From Undaria pinnatifida (lineage: Eukaryota > Sar > Phaeophyceae > Laminariales > Alariaceae), in contig JABAKD010000001.1 of the NCBI GenBank assembly GCA_012845835.1, forward strand, positions 8,576,832-8,640,831: a stretch of DNA of 64,000 bases. Direction: 5' to 3'. A program made the position numbers and the translations under genes. This document shows, in pieces, positions 10,901 to 21,189 of the stretch. Under the pieces are notes generated by a model, which saw nothing but the letters and a program-made list of their open reading frames with translations, did no database searches and was not told where the DNA came from. Position 1 is the first letter of the stretch, and each line of letters opens with the position of its first letter.

Positions 10901-13859
10901 AGCGCCGTGGCAACGGCAACGCAAGAGCTGCTGCTACCTCCGGCGGCCGTGACTTGGCCCAGCTTTCCACAGAAACGATTGAGACACATCCGACTTAATA
11001 AACCAACAGCCTTAACCCTAACCTCGACCGCCTGGGAAATTTCTCGGAATGATAATGTAATGAGGGCCTCCTGCAGTGTGCACAACCAACCATTTCTTCG
11101 AAGCTGGGCGAGTAATTAACAGTCCCCCCCTCCTCCCCCCCCCTCCCCCCGGTCACCTCTCTTGTGCCGCCTACTGCGTGAAATTTCATACGGTTCTTGG
11201 AGAGGCCGAGGTCGCCCCCCCCCCCCCCTCCCCCGATTCGCACAACACCTTACGGCGCTGCTTGGAGCACGGCATTTATATGCCTCGTCGGTGAAAAACC
11301 GACGTGCTCCGTCCCGACATCGTAGGTAATTCGAGGGTCTTCTGTTTTGATGCTGCGGCCAAGCATGACAATGAGTCCCCCCCCCCCCCCATGCATGATA
11401 TGAGTACACCCCTTCCCCCCTCACCTCTCTAGCCCCGCCTCCTGCGTGAAATTTCATGCGGTTCTTTGATAGGCTGATGTCGCACCGGTGCGCCCTAAGC
11501 ACGTCTAGCCCTACGAGCAAGTCTATCTCGCCGTGCTCAATGACGGTGAAAGAGCATCGAAGGTAGGAGTTGCCAATCCTGCAGATGGCGACAGGTGAAG
11601 GGGGGGAGAGGGGGTGCGTACTCATTTTACAAAACTATTAAAAATACGTCAGCTGTGAGTTCGACAAATTTAGGACCGATACTCGTCCTTGGTCCTTGCA
11701 AGCTGCATGACACGCCGGCCGCAGGTTTTTACAGACGTATTCAATCCTTTGAATATACATCACTCCTATGGATGTTGCCACGGTGAACATCAACAGCAAC
11801 AGCAAAAACTTTTTCAACAATAATGGTACGAAGCTACTATACTTCCTTGCTCGCCTTCAGCCATTTGACCACCGACCACGCATTCCTTTCGAGATGTAAC
11901 ACCGTTCCTACTCCTACCAGTAGACACCTCCAGCATTGGGCACTCAGTGGTTCAGCAAAAAACGGCATCACGTCAGCGTAACGACTGACTGACCGTAGGC
12001 CGCCATTCTTGCTGCTGGTTGCGCTGGAGTTCGAATCTCATGTGTTCGGCATGAACGCTTTTTACGACAGTAGAACTAGCACTTTCTCCCAAGAAATATC
12101 TTCTGATTTCGGAACTCCTTTCCTTAACCCAATGTCGCTGGAAAGTCGTTTTGTTTTTTTTTGCTCTTCTTTTTTTTTTTTCGTTTTATACCTTAGCCCC
12201 TTCAGAGCCTCAAAACCCCGCTCTATACTAAATTCAGGTTAAATTGTCCCCCAAAAGGGTTTCCAGTGGTGGAGGCGTTAAGGCATAAGATAGTTCATAC
12301 GGTTACGATTTCAGTTTTTGCTCAAAATAAGCTGTGCTGTTGCATCACAGGGGTATGGAGCGCCTCATGTGAGGAATCTCAGGAGGGAAATACAAATGGT
12401 GTACCACTCCGGTATCATGGGTCTATTTCTTCTTGTTGTTCTCACATTAGCTCGCATAATCAAGTCCGTGATCACAGGACAGGCTCCAGTCGCTCTGGAG
12501 CTGAGGAATACCCCAGGGAAAAACACAAACAAACCAAACGCGGTACATGCATATACCACAGCTGACGCAGTTCATGCCTCCACCAGAAACATATAAAAGT
12601 GAAATCGGGAGTCAGCCTACGATGTGCCAGGTCCATACTGGTGCATGCGTCTCACTACTCGTGCCTGGAAAAACCGACTATACCGCTTGCCACCCAAGAA
12701 AGACTACCACGTATACACTGCACATAGTACCTATCACTACGCATACGCAACTACGCGCTGGGTTCGTTCCTGGGTCTTATTCCGTCCCCGAAACCGCGGA
12801 AGCGTCAGTTATAGAAAAAATCGATGACAACCAAAGGGTTCTGGGGATGCGCCGAACCCCGTGTGATTAACAAAGGAAAAATTAAAAAAACGCATCCTTA
12901 GGGCAAACGAGCGGCAGGTGTATCACGCAGTTTGCAAAAAGATGAGCATCGACCTTAAAATGTATCGAGCTCACAGCTGACGGGTTCACAAGATTTTTCT
13001 TTTTGAAAAAAATGAAGGCATGCACCGGGGTAGAGAGAGAGGGGACGACACTCGTGATTACGACTGGTCCAGAAGATGAACCGCAAAAAGCGATTTTTAC
13101 TAAAAAAAAGCAAAAAACAAAGAGCGATCATCAAAATCCCCGACGTGGGATCGGAGCTGGTTACGGTTGGTGACAACTGTCGCGCCAACTGCGCAAACCT
13201 ACCTGCTACAAGTGAACGGCAAAGAAACTGTCTCACCGGATGTTTGCATCGTGGATCCGACCCAATATCCTTGCAAAGCCGACCCCCACGGCCCTCCCGG
13301 CGAAGCGCGTGTCGATCAGGGAGGTAAGCCCGCAGCGCTCGGCGCACGCCTTCGACATCACGGTAACCTACAAAAACAGCGCAGGATGAGGTCGCACCGC
13401 GGTCGGGGCAAGGCAGTCACGGTGCCATCGTCAATCAACCCCTTCAGACCAAACTACACAAAACGCTTAGCAAAAATACGTAGGGGCTAACAATTAATTG
13501 TCGATCAGGGAGGCCAGCCCACAGCGCTCGGCACACGCCTTGGACACGACGGCCACCTATAAAGTGGCGCGGGATGGGGTCGGCTGCGAGTTGATACCAC
13601 AACTGGAAAAATAATATCTCTACAAAAACTCTACGATTAGCCCGTTCCCTGATCCCACCTGAGCGCCGGTGTCGACAAACGCCCTCAGCGGGCAACCATT
13701 AACCTCGCACTCCAGAAACAGCATTGCGTTGTCCCCGCCACCCCCGCCGCTCCCCACTCCCGCTGCCGCCCACGCCGCCTCTGCCTCGGCCGTGTCCGCC
13801 GCCACCGCCGCCGCGTCCTCTGCGGCCGCTCTTACAGCCTTAGCGTCCGCCTTAGCCAA
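7969..13859 (-). CDS. ddi1: Ddi1-like aspartic protease (retropepsin core), partial model
   Basis: Three firm minus-strand exons: 13659-13859, 13237-13367 and 11425-11578. Junction phases agree (0, 2) and all splice sites are GT-AG. They encode an alanine-rich lead, then a complete Ddi1/NRIP3-type retropepsin: the catalytic AFVDTGAQ, next SKACAERCGL, LIDTRFAGRAVGVG, ILGRIH, CSFTV and LLVGLDVLRAH. Ddi1 proteins are ubiquitin-linked shuttle factors whose dimeric protease cleaves polyubiquitinated clients. Here the catalytic motif is DTGA, where most Ddi1 have DSGA. A fourth exon, 9978-10040, is in phase and starts VAFL, at the place of the family's FL-containing strand after the core (moderate confidence). 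A fifth, 7969-8196, has a good acceptor and phase but only disordered charged sequence (low confidence). The ubiquitin-like N-terminal exons and any UBA domain were not found. A retroelement origin is unlikely because the post-catalytic motifs are those of Ddi1 and the frame is split by introns. Confidence 0.82.
8228..8450 (+). repeat. G-rich low-complexity tract
   Basis: Almost pure purine sequence of GGGTGG, GGAGGTGGG and G-run units. It makes long proline-rich or glycine-rich open frames on both strands that are compositional, not genes. It lies beside the weak fifth exon of the Ddi1 model, so transcript data would be needed there. Confidence 0.7.
8795..8970. repeat. Repeat C cluster
   Basis: Repeated ATAGTGCCGGT and its inverse around a spacer containing GCGCCAAGCGA, the same arrangement as at 33935-34090 and 48595-48780. 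Confidence 0.6.
9005..9215 (+). repeat. Dispersed repeat K
   Basis: Contains the ACTCCAGAGTGCCTGGAGCC palindrome-like block, then GACTTGATTATGCG, then a CAACAA run. The other copies are 38825-39008 (same strand), and 12400-12600 and 21315-21450 (opposite strand). Confidence 0.7.
9477..9705 (+). mobile_element. SINE-like repeat body
   Basis: About 85-90% like the 3' body of 25565-25790 by eye, from ATACTCGTATAAATTCGTAG to AGAAGCTGGAAAGT. It lacks the tRNA-like head and ends in an AT microsatellite. Confidence 0.7.
9772..9950 (+). mobile_element. GGGTC-type hAT-like MITE, diverged
   Basis: Begins TAGGGTTTTCACGG and contains GGGTC pentamers and inverse GACCC blocks, like 27528-27752. The right end is degraded (GACGCCTG) and no target-site duplication is visible. 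Confidence 0.5.
10268..10358 (+). mobile_element. 90-bp MITE, family F
   Basis: Opposite orientation to 7126-7215: TTAACCCC at the left, GGGTTTCCA then TTGTAAAGGCGTTAAG at the right. Confidence 0.6.
10557..10646 (-). mobile_element. 90-bp MITE, family F
   Basis: Runs from AACGCCTTTACACCTGGAA to AAGGGGCTAAG, with the central TTACTTGAAGTTAGTATAGG shared by other copies. Confidence 0.6.
10737..10829 (-). mobile_element. 90-bp MITE, family F
   Basis: Runs from GACGCCTTTACAGCTGG to GAGGGGTTAAG. Three copies fall within 600 bases of intron sequence here. Confidence 0.6.
11145..11235 (-). pseudogene. Partial copy of Ddi1 exon 3 (3' end and donor)
   Basis: On the minus strand it reads CTCCAAGAACCGTATGAAAT through a GAGAGGTGA donor. 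This matches the end of the working exon at 11425-11578 and its splice donor, after which both are G-rich. It lies downstream of the working exon and codes for nothing further. Confidence 0.75.
11240..11410 (+). repeat. Dispersed repeat E, diverged
   Basis: Shares ACACCTTACGGCGCT, ACGTGCTCCGTCCCG and a terminal C-run with the copy at 2115-2580. Confidence 0.55.
11640..11830 (+). repeat. Dispersed repeat B, long form
   Basis: From CAGCTGTGAGTTCGAC through TGCAAGCTGCATGA and ATCCTTTGAATAT to CATCAACAGCAACA. It matches 14120-14340 in the same order. Confidence 0.65.
12193..12280 (+). mobile_element. 90-bp MITE, family F
   Basis: CCCCTTCAGAGCC at the left and GGGTTTCCAGTGGTGGAGGC plus GTTAAG at the right. 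Bases 11830-12190 hold no recognised feature apart from a T-run. Confidence 0.55.
12400..12600 (-). repeat. Dispersed repeat K, opposite strand
   Basis: Inverse of 9005-9215: TTGTTGTTCTCACATTAG, then CGCATAATCAAGTCCGTG, then the CTCCAG...CTGGAG dyad. Confidence 0.7.
12560..12790 (+). repeat. Dispersed repeat paired with 22580-22790
   Basis: About 200 bases are shared, from GCAGTTCATGCCTCC through AGTCAGCCTACGA and AAACCGACTA to ACGCATACGC. In both places it directly follows an AT-rich junction. No function is evident. Confidence 0.6.
12990..13085 (+). mobile_element. SINE-like fragment
   Basis: Only the 3' third is recognisable: GGGGACGACACTCGTGATTA then TGGTCCAGAAGATGAA, as in the SINE body at 25740-25780. 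It lies inside a Ddi1 intron. Confidence 0.45.
13490..13600 (-). pseudogene. Decoy copy of Ddi1 exon 2 (acceptor side)
   Basis: On the minus strand an intact acceptor (TTTATAG) is followed by codons for VAVVSKACAERCGLASLID and then a stop. This is a near copy of the first 19 codons of the working exon at 13237-13367, which reads VTVMSKACAERCGLTSLID. It lies upstream of that exon. Including it would truncate the protease just after its catalytic strand. Confidence 0.85.
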
Positions 13860-14119
13860 CTGTTGCGCAAGAGTCAGCAGGAAATGTCAGAAAGTAATAC
13901 AGCGGGCGCCCGTTCTCAAGAAATCCAGTCGAAACCAAGAAATCGAGGCTCGATTTCTCAGGATAGCTGACTTGTCGTCATTCGTCAGAGGGGTACTCGA
14001 AAGAAGAGGGCTGTGGATTGGCTCAACTGCAAGCGGCCGACTAGTCGCTAGTTGGCCAAAATTCGCGGCCATTTATTACTTGGGCGGAGTACAAACTATT
14101 TTACAAAAAATATTCCAAA

Positions 14120-14340
14120 TTCGAATCAGCCGTGATTTCGATAAATATAGGATCGATGCTCATCTTTGCAAGCTGCGTGATACGCCGGTCGCTCGCTTCT
14201 GCAGGTGCAGTATCCTTTGAATATAAATATGTCTCCTTTGATGGATGGTGTCAGGGAGAACATCAACAACAAAATGCTATCAACAATAAAAACGGTAGCT
14301 ACTACTGCTTTGTACGTGATTCATCCCAAGGCAGTAAGTT
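14120..14340 (+). repeat. Dispersed repeat B, long form
   Basis: Same order of blocks as 11640-11830, including CATCTTTGCAAGCTGCGTGA and ATCCTTTGAATATAAATATG, ending in a CAACAA-rich stretch. Confidence 0.65.
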
Positions 14341-16280
14341 AACTATTTTATAAAGTCATTCTAAGGACGTCAGGGCCCGAATTAACGAGGAACTTGCCAA
14401 ACCGAATTTCGATTTTTTTTTCTACAATTGAATTTAATTTGCATCTGATGGGTCAAAAAATGAATCACCAAGTAGGCATTCTCAGAATTATTACGAAAAA
14501 TCAAGTTCAACAAAGAAGTAAAAAAACACTTTCTCGGTCGAATTTAGTCGAAAGTCGAATTTCAATTTGGGGAGTTTGTCCACCTAGACATGGCGTGTTC
14601 TGTGTAACCGAAGCCGGCCACGCGAATTGGTGCCATATCGTCGGCTGATTGAGAGGCGAGAAGCCACCATTGCGAGAGGTAGGGCCACCGGAGCAGCCGC
14701 AGCGCGGCCTCCGAAGGCCCTTTGCACAGCGTAGACCGCCTGCGACGCTTCGAAAACAACCTGCGCAAACCCAGTTTTTCGTCGCCCAGCACCTCGAAAG
14801 TTACACGACCAACTACCACATGATGACTTCGTTCAGAAGTTCGACCGCTATATCCCGGTCGCTGCTGCCCGTGTCGGGCGGCGGGGTGGCGCCAGCCCAT
14901 CCAAGAGACGCCTAGAGCCATAGCCTCCTAGCCGCTGCCGGCAAAAACAATCTGCCGCTAGCCGCGGCGCTCCGGGGAGGACGCGAGCCATCGCTCGCCT
15001 CGGTCGTTGCCCACGGGTGTTCGTTGACCCTTTTGCGTTTTTTTATTCTTTTTATTTCCTAGAACGCACTACGCCGGTCCATGATAAGAACCAAAGTTGA
15101 ATTTTTCGTGCATTTTTCATGAGAAAAAAAAAAAAACGATTTTCCGTGCTCTTCGTTAATCTGGGCCCTCAGCTGTGAGTTCAACGAATTTCGGGTCAAT
15201 ACTCATCTTTACAAGCTGCGTTGTTGGTACTTGTAGTATACCATGTGAGTGAGTGTTTTCGCTAACCATTCGTTACGCTTCATTAATCCGGAATTGCTTA
15301 CTGAACGTCGGCCCTTTCCCTTTACACCCAACCTCACTACTCTACAACAACCTCCTACCAACTATTCAGTGACACGGACGGCGAGTGTCACCGACACCCT
15401 TTCCCACGTAGTTCCAGCATTAACCACGAGGTAACATTATACCCGACGCTTGCTGCGACAGAGGTGCACCCCGTTTTCTTCTGAGGTGTTCCTCAATTTG
15501 GGAGCTCAAGACCTCTCCCAAAAAGCCGACTTGGAGAAATATAAAGCCGCCACCGGACGAAAAAATCCCTCAAGGCCTAGAGCTAGTAGGTACACCACGA
15601 GAATCATGGTAAAAGAAAGCGGCCTATTATTTAATTATTTTCCGACGATTTTGGGTTAAGGAGCCCCGTCATTCAGATTTTTTTTCAGACGAAAAGTGCT
15701 GCTTCTATCCTAGCACGCGTCACCCGGTATGACAAATCACCCACAGAGGCAGGCAAGACGAACATTTAGGGCTGGCGCAGTGCACATCAGTGGCAGGCAC
15801 TACAAGTGTCACCCACACCCCTCTCATGGAAGCTTCCAGCCTCAAACACGTCAACCTGCTGAGCTAGCGTAAGTCTTTATTAACCGCGGGAAAGGTGTAC
15901 CCTTTCTTGGCCTACCAAGGGTGGTTGCTTGAGGAGCTCCATACCTAACCCATGAACTATATTTGTATCACTCGTTACATACCTAGGCGATGGGATTATC
16001 ATAATCGGATTGCAATTTTGACCAATTTTAATCGAAAACAGTATAAGGGTGAGGTATATAAAGCTCATTCTGATCAATTTTAATCAAAAACAGCATGAGG
16101 ATGAGGCATACAAAGCAAAAAACCTCATCAGGATGGGAGCCTCAGAAAATGCAGGCGCACCCCTACCGGAGCCCACACGTCTACAGCCAAGGCCGGGACA
16201 GTTGTCGTGTCGCTAGCAGACCCAACCCGACCCAGCCCACCGACCCTCCCACCCACCGACACATCCCCCCACTCACCCGC
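14341..16280. other. Repeat-derived intergenic stretch, no firm gene
   Basis: Holds a GC-rich segment at 14640-14990 with short frames on both strands, none recognised. A repeat B fragment lies at 15170-15245. Two diverged family G MITE fragments lie at about 15430-15720 (GACAGAGGTGCACC, GTCATTCAGATTTTTT) and 15890-16160. Confidence 0.5.
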
Positions 16281-16287
16281 AATGCCG

Positions 16288-16352
16288 CACGCCAACCCAA
16301 CCCAACCCAACCCAACCCAACCCAACCCAACCCAACCCAACCCAACCCAACC
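16288..16352 (+). repeat. AACCC pentanucleotide microsatellite
   Basis: About 13 uninterrupted CCCAA units. It is interstitial and differs from the TTAGGG-type telomere repeat, so it is not called telomeric. Confidence 0.95.
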
Positions 16353-16447
16353 TAACCAAATCAAAGTGTCATGCTGACGTCCGGCGTTGGTGCGTGTGAG
16401 TCCCAAACATGTCGAAACCCGAATTTTGCGGTCATAATACAAAACTA

Positions 16448-17269
16448 AACTATTCTCGCCTCGATGATGTCTCGCATGGACTCCGACCGCTTCCTTTCCG
16501 ACCACCCTCGCGCCTCCTCCGCCTCCGGCGTCCCCGCTCCCCTCCCCCCGCGTCGGCCTCCGCCTCCTCCCTCTTCTCTCCTCCCCGCTCTGCCACCGCC
16601 TCCACTCCTTACGCTCTCTGCGGAACACCCACCAGAAGCCCACGGGTTGCCACCAGCCCAGGGGTTATCCGTGTTGCTACGAGGCCTCGAGCTGGGGTGC
16701 TGCCACTCCCCATTTGATCTTCCGCCGCTACCACCACCACCGCCCCCACGGCCACCACCACCGCTGCTATCGCGGAAACCCCCGTTTCCAACACCGTAGC
16801 CCCGGCCACCTCCGACACCCTCAACCGGCGGTAATCTCGCCGCAAACAGGAGACCCAGGGCCAGGTGTACCACGCCGACGAAAAATACCACGGAAATGCG
16901 CGCTCGCGGAGAAGCACGGCGCCGGCGGCGCAATAGCAGCACCCGTGTATTGGAGGATGCGGCGTAACCCTTCGAGGAGTCTTCATGCGGCGGGAATTTT
17001 GGAGCTCCGAGGTTATCTCCATGCAGCGGGATTAGAGCATTGGCTCGCCGTCCAAGGGAGGAGTCTCGATGTGGCAGAATTGACGCTCCGAGGTCGTTGA
17101 CCCGCCGTTCCTCTCCAGCACAGGAAGACGGCTTGCTTCCGAAAGCTTTCCTCTCCTTGAAACCGTCTGCCTCCTCGTGGAAACCCCAACGCGTGTTGTT
17201 TTTCGCGGCGTCGCTGTTTTCTGGAGGGCGAGGTGCCCGGTCGCCAACCGCGGGTCGTGTTACGCGCAT
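16448..17269 (-). CDS. Unassigned membrane protein, single-exon ORF
   Basis: The longest non-repeat open frame in the window, about 273 codons from an ATG at 17269. In order: a soluble charged N-terminal part (about residues 1-105), a basic cluster LLLRRRRRASPRAR, one membrane span (VVFFVGVVHLALGLLFAARL, about 125-145), then a glycine-, serine- and proline-rich tail with NPWAGGNPWASGG. Basic residues just before one hydrophobic segment fit a type II (N-in) signal anchor, the layout of many Golgi enzymes, but no catalytic domain follows in this frame. The C-terminal third lies over a low-complexity, glycine-rich tract, so the end or an intron donor is uncertain. No homologue is recognised. Confidence 0.45.
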
Positions 17270-17719
17270 CGCGGGCGCCTTTTCGAGACCGTTACCGTCG
17301 CGGTTACGCCTGGTGAGGCCGAAACGACGGTGGCGTTTGTTCCAAGGGGGGGGAAGGACAGGGGTGGGCGGACGGGGGATGAGGAAAACAAAATGAGTGT
17401 CATAACAAAAGTCGCATTTCGACCACGCATTATATCACACAACAGCAAACTCTTTGTGCTGCTGTTGTAATATGCATATAGGCTATTTGATACTTTTATT
17501 ACGTTACGAGGGGCTGCCCATCCGCCTTTTCATCGCCCCTGTACCCTACGCTAGCCACAGCTAGAGTAGAGTTGTGCGCCAATAGCATGGCAAGCTCAAC
17601 CTCGACGCCGCGTAGTATTCGGACACTGGCGTGCTTACACGAAGTACACGTATGATACATACGGCGTTTTAAACGCTTTTACCAAACGATACAACACAAT
17701 TTCCAAGTAATTCGTCCCA

Positions 17720-17912
17720 GAAAATATGGGCGTGGTGTGCGCGTGGAGCCATATAGAAAGAAGAGGTCCCCCAACAAGGCGGTCTGAGTAAGGCGGTATC
17801 CTGACAAAACGCGGTCAAAATCGCTTGGAGTGCCACTGGGGAATTGCGCTCACCACTGGGAATGAACAAGGCGGCTTCTCCCAAGAAGGCGGCCATCTTG
17901 CTCTGGCACACC
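17720..17912 (-). repeat. Dispersed repeat L
   Basis: Inverse copy of 29460-29640. On the minus strand it reads GGTGTGCCAGAGCAA, GGAGAAGCCGCCTT, AAGCGATTTTGACCGC. Bases 17400-17720 hold nothing recognised. Confidence 0.65.
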
Positions 17913-18089
17913 ATCACAGACTGGTGGACTTCTACTCTATGCTGCTGATGTTGTATACATGTACAACTGCAACACCAGCGATTTATTATATTCCATTTGG
18001 GAAAAATACTCTTCGTACCAGATGAATTCAACTCGTAGAATACGGGTAACTGGTACCTGGTACGCACCGGTATATTATAAAAATGAAAA

Positions 18090-18240
18090 TACACTCCAGC
18101 TGTGAGATCGAAGATTTTGTCGAAACTCATCTTTGCAAGCTGTGTGTGATTCTCCGATCGCGCGTATCACGGGTTGTGTGTCCTCATTAAGGATATAGGT
18201 CGGCGACTCCCCTTGCAACTACAGTGTAGCTATCAGGGTC
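18090..18240 (+). repeat. Dispersed repeat B, variant with GAGTCGCCGACC-like end
   Basis: Inverse of 23045-23180 and 45855-45995. Runs from CCAGCTGTGAGATCGAAG through CTTTGCAAGCTGTGTGTGA to GATATAGGTCGGCGACTCC. Confidence 0.7.
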
Positions 18241-18261
18241 AACAGGGTGATGCTAGTCAGT

Positions 18262-18640
18262 CTGTGCGCGGAAACTATAAAACCCGTTTCTGAGGGGGAC
18301 AAAATCTGACAGCTGTGGAAGGAAATGCATCCGTTTATCAAGTGAATCCTGTAAGTCGAATAACCGGTGAGGGGAGGGCGGAGTTTTGAAGGACGCGGGG
18401 GGCTGGTTTTGATGCGGGGCAGCTCAATTTGTGCAAGGAAACTATAAATCCTTCAAGGGGATAGTTTTGGAAAGAATGCACCAGTTTATCATGGGGGGGG
18501 GTGGGGGGCGGGGCAGCTCAATCTGTGCGTGGAAACGATACATTCTTTTAAGGGGACAGATCTGACGGTTTTGGAAATAATGCACCAGTTTATCATGTAT
18601 ATCCTGTAAGTCGTACAACCAGTGAGTAGAGGGCGGAGTG
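18262..18640 (+). repeat. Three-copy tandem repeat
   Basis: Units carry GGAAACTATAAA or GGAAACGATACA, a GGGGACA block, AATGCACCAGTTTATCATG and GGGCGGAG. Unit length is about 95-150 because of G-run length changes. Confidence 0.65.
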
Positions 18641-18769
18641 TTCGAGGGGGTGGGGGTGGGGTGGGAGGGTGCACCGGTATATACCTGATACGATATCAGG
18701 CCTATTCACACGTACCCAGGGGTACTACCGTATCATACCTGGTATCCTGGTATGCACGAGGTACGGAAA

Positions 18770-19020
18770 CGCCTCGTAGCCTCATGTATGAAAATACGTA
18801 AAAGTGTGGTGAGCTTAAGCTTTTGTTTTCTCCATCCGCCGGAGGATAAAAAAAAGAAGGAGAAAAAATTAACTTTGCCGCGGGAACTGAAGGATACGCC
18901 AGCTACCGCCGGATTGCGAATACAATTGAGTTAAATCGACACACGACACATATATGAAAATACGTGGAAGTGTGGCGAGCGTAGAGCATAATTTGTCTCT
19001 CCCCGAGGATAAAAAAATAA
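18770..19020 (-). repeat. Dispersed repeat M, tandem pair
   Basis: Two neighbouring copies marked by AAATACGTGGAAGTGTGG and CATCCGCCGGAGGATAAAA. The second begins with GAAGGATACGCCAGCTACC and AATACAATTGAGTTAA. Others lie at 44890-45080, 46005-46230, 49520-49740 and 62815-62945. Confidence 0.65.
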
Positions 19021-19189
19021 ACCAAAAGTAATCTTCGTATTGGTATATAACTCGTAACCCTGTCATGTACGCACGTCCATCTTCGTCGCTAGTCGGCCAA
19101 ATACCTGGATTTTTTGTGGTCTTTTTTATCTGCGGGCGAACTGCTGGAAAAAAACTTCCACACCACGGACAGATCAGCTCACCGTAGCT

Positions 19190-19620
19190 CGAGCTAGTTC
19201 TTTTCGACGGTAGCTCACCGGTGAACTACGTGAGCTACATTAGCTGCACATGTTTTCCCGGTTTGAGCTTATAGAAGGGTCTTATCTGCACATGTTTTCA
19301 AGCTTGAGCTATAGAGGATAGATCATCTGCACATGTTTGCCCAAGGTGGGCTACAGGAGCTACATGAGCTACGCTCTACTGCAGCTCATTTGTACCGGGG
19401 TGAGCTATAGGAGCTACATAAGCTTCACATATTTTCCCCGCTTGAGCTATAGGCGATATAGCTCATCTGCACATGTTTTCCCAGCCTGAGCTTTAGACGA
19501 TGGCTCATCTTCACATGTTTCCAAAGCGTGCGCTATGGAGGATAGCTCATGTGCACATGTTTCGAAGGCGTGAGTTACAAACGATCGATGAGCTAGCTCA
19601 CGAGCTGCATATAAGACAAT
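19190..19620 (+). repeat. AGCTC / CTGCACATGTTTTC satellite array 1
   Basis: Many imperfect units of GAGCTATAGGCGATAGCTCA plus TCTGCACATGTTTTCCC, about 50-65 bases each. AGCT dyads make it rich in short palindromes. Confidence 0.8.
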
Positions 19621-19937
19621 TACGAAAACGTACGTACCTGGAACCATACAATGGCAACACGTACCCGAACGACATCAATACAAAAAACCATACCTTTTTA
19701 ACATATGAGATCGGAGCTTTTCGGTTCTTACTGCACCTGCTTAGTTATGCGAGTAGTAGGTAGACCAGTACGGGTACATTTTATTTTGGCTAAAACCAGG
19801 TACAACTCAATCCCGGCAGCTGTTACGCACACACAAGAGCTCGCACACAACACGCCTAGCGTGCCCACCACCCGGGGCAGCAGCTCCAGCGGTGCTTCGG
19901 CTGCCAGCAGCCAGCAAGCAAGCGGGCGCTTCCATGA

Positions 19938-20312
19938 ATGTCGACGCCACGCAGAAGCCAATCGACGTGGACCCGCACCAGCTTCACCGCGGCCTACGCG
20001 GCTAAATTGTTATTTGATCCTGAATGGGTACCAAGAGAGCATATTCCGATTGGAATGCCCGCCTTGTCACGAGAGCAGGCGCTTCAGGCGGTAGCTCGCA
20101 GGCGTGGGGTTTCTAACCTTAAGGCAGAGGTGGCGGTCCTTTTGGCGGGTGAGGGCGGTCGGTGCGCGAAGCGGAGGTGGACGACGCCTACGACGAGTAG
20201 GCAGGGGAACGCTTGGAGTAGGCACCTTGGGGATAACTTGAGGGCAGCAGATTGTCTGTGTTTCGTTATGGAATTGCTTGCTCATCTCTCGATGGCCTGT
20301 TTTCTCGAGACG
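19938..20312 (+). CDS. Unassigned small ORF (weak)
   Basis: 125 codons starting MSTPRRSQS, with a helix-like stretch SREQALQAVARRRGVSN. It lies between the two AGCTC satellite arrays. The surrounding composition is more gene-like than the flanks, but there is no recognised domain. It may be a remnant of a mobile element. Confidence 0.2.
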
Positions 20313-20439
20313 TAGTTTCACCTGCATGGCTAGCTGTATAACCTACAGTACATTCGCACTTGTCCAGGAGGGTACCAGGTAGGATTTTTCACCTAAAATC
20401 TGAACACCTGCTCGTTTTGCCCCGAAAGAGCTATAATGA

Positions 20440-21110
20440 GCTGCGTACATGAGCTATGATCATACTTCCCCGGCTTGAGCTATAGAGGATAGCTCATCTG
20501 CACATGGTTTGAAAGCTTGAGCTGTAGGCGATAGCTAAACCGCACGTGTTTTCCCGGTTTGAGCTGTAAGCTCATCTGCACATGTTTTCTCGACCTGAGC
20601 TATGGCCGGTAGCTCATCTGCAAAATTTTCCCCCGGGTAAGCCATCTGAGCTACGTGAGCTATTAACAGCTCATTTATCCCGGGATGAGCTGTATAAGCT
20701 AAATGAGATGCACATAAATGCTTTCCCTTGGAGGCTGTAGGAGGGTAGCTCATCTGCACATGTTCCCAAAGCTTGAACTACATAGGATGGCTTATCTGCA
20801 CATATTTTGAAACAATCTTCCAACCACGTCAGCTGTGGCATAATTTTGGGGTCGATACTCATCTTTGCAAGCTACTTGATACACCTGCCGCTCGTTTGTC
20901 CTACGGATGTTGTCAGGGAGAACATTACAAACCAATTTGCCCACGGTGAGCTATAGGAGCTACATGCGCTGCTAGTATAGCCCATTTGTCCCGGGATGAG
21001 CTACAGAACCTACATGAGCTGCACATGTTTTCTCCCGCTTGGGCTACAGGCGATAGCTCATCTGCACATGTTTTGAACGCGTGAGCTACACACGATGGAT
21101 GGGCCATTAA
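20440..21110 (+). repeat. AGCTC / CTGCACATGTTTTC satellite array 2
   Basis: Same units as 19190-19620, with a repeat B copy embedded at about 20820-20920. Unit order and length are irregular. Confidence 0.8.
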
Positions 21111-21189
21111 TAGATCATGACCTGTCCCAGGTGTGAAATGCTCAGAATGGCATGTACAGCAATGTACAGGAGTGAGGATCTCCTAAAGA

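Noticed and set aside
13444-13859. Retroviral or LTR-retrotransposon protease
   Set aside because: DTGA alone would fit, but the following ERCGL, LIDTRFAG, ILGRIH and GLDVLRAH motifs and the spliced structure are those of Ddi1.
16288-16352. AACCC run as an interstitial telomere
   Set aside because: Five-base unit, only about 65 bases, and not the TTAGGG type expected for stramenopiles. Treated as a microsatellite.
16128-16643. 171-codon minus-strand frame
   Set aside because: Half of it is the AACCC microsatellite read as GWVGLGWVGL, and the rest is a shadow of the ORF at 16448-17269.
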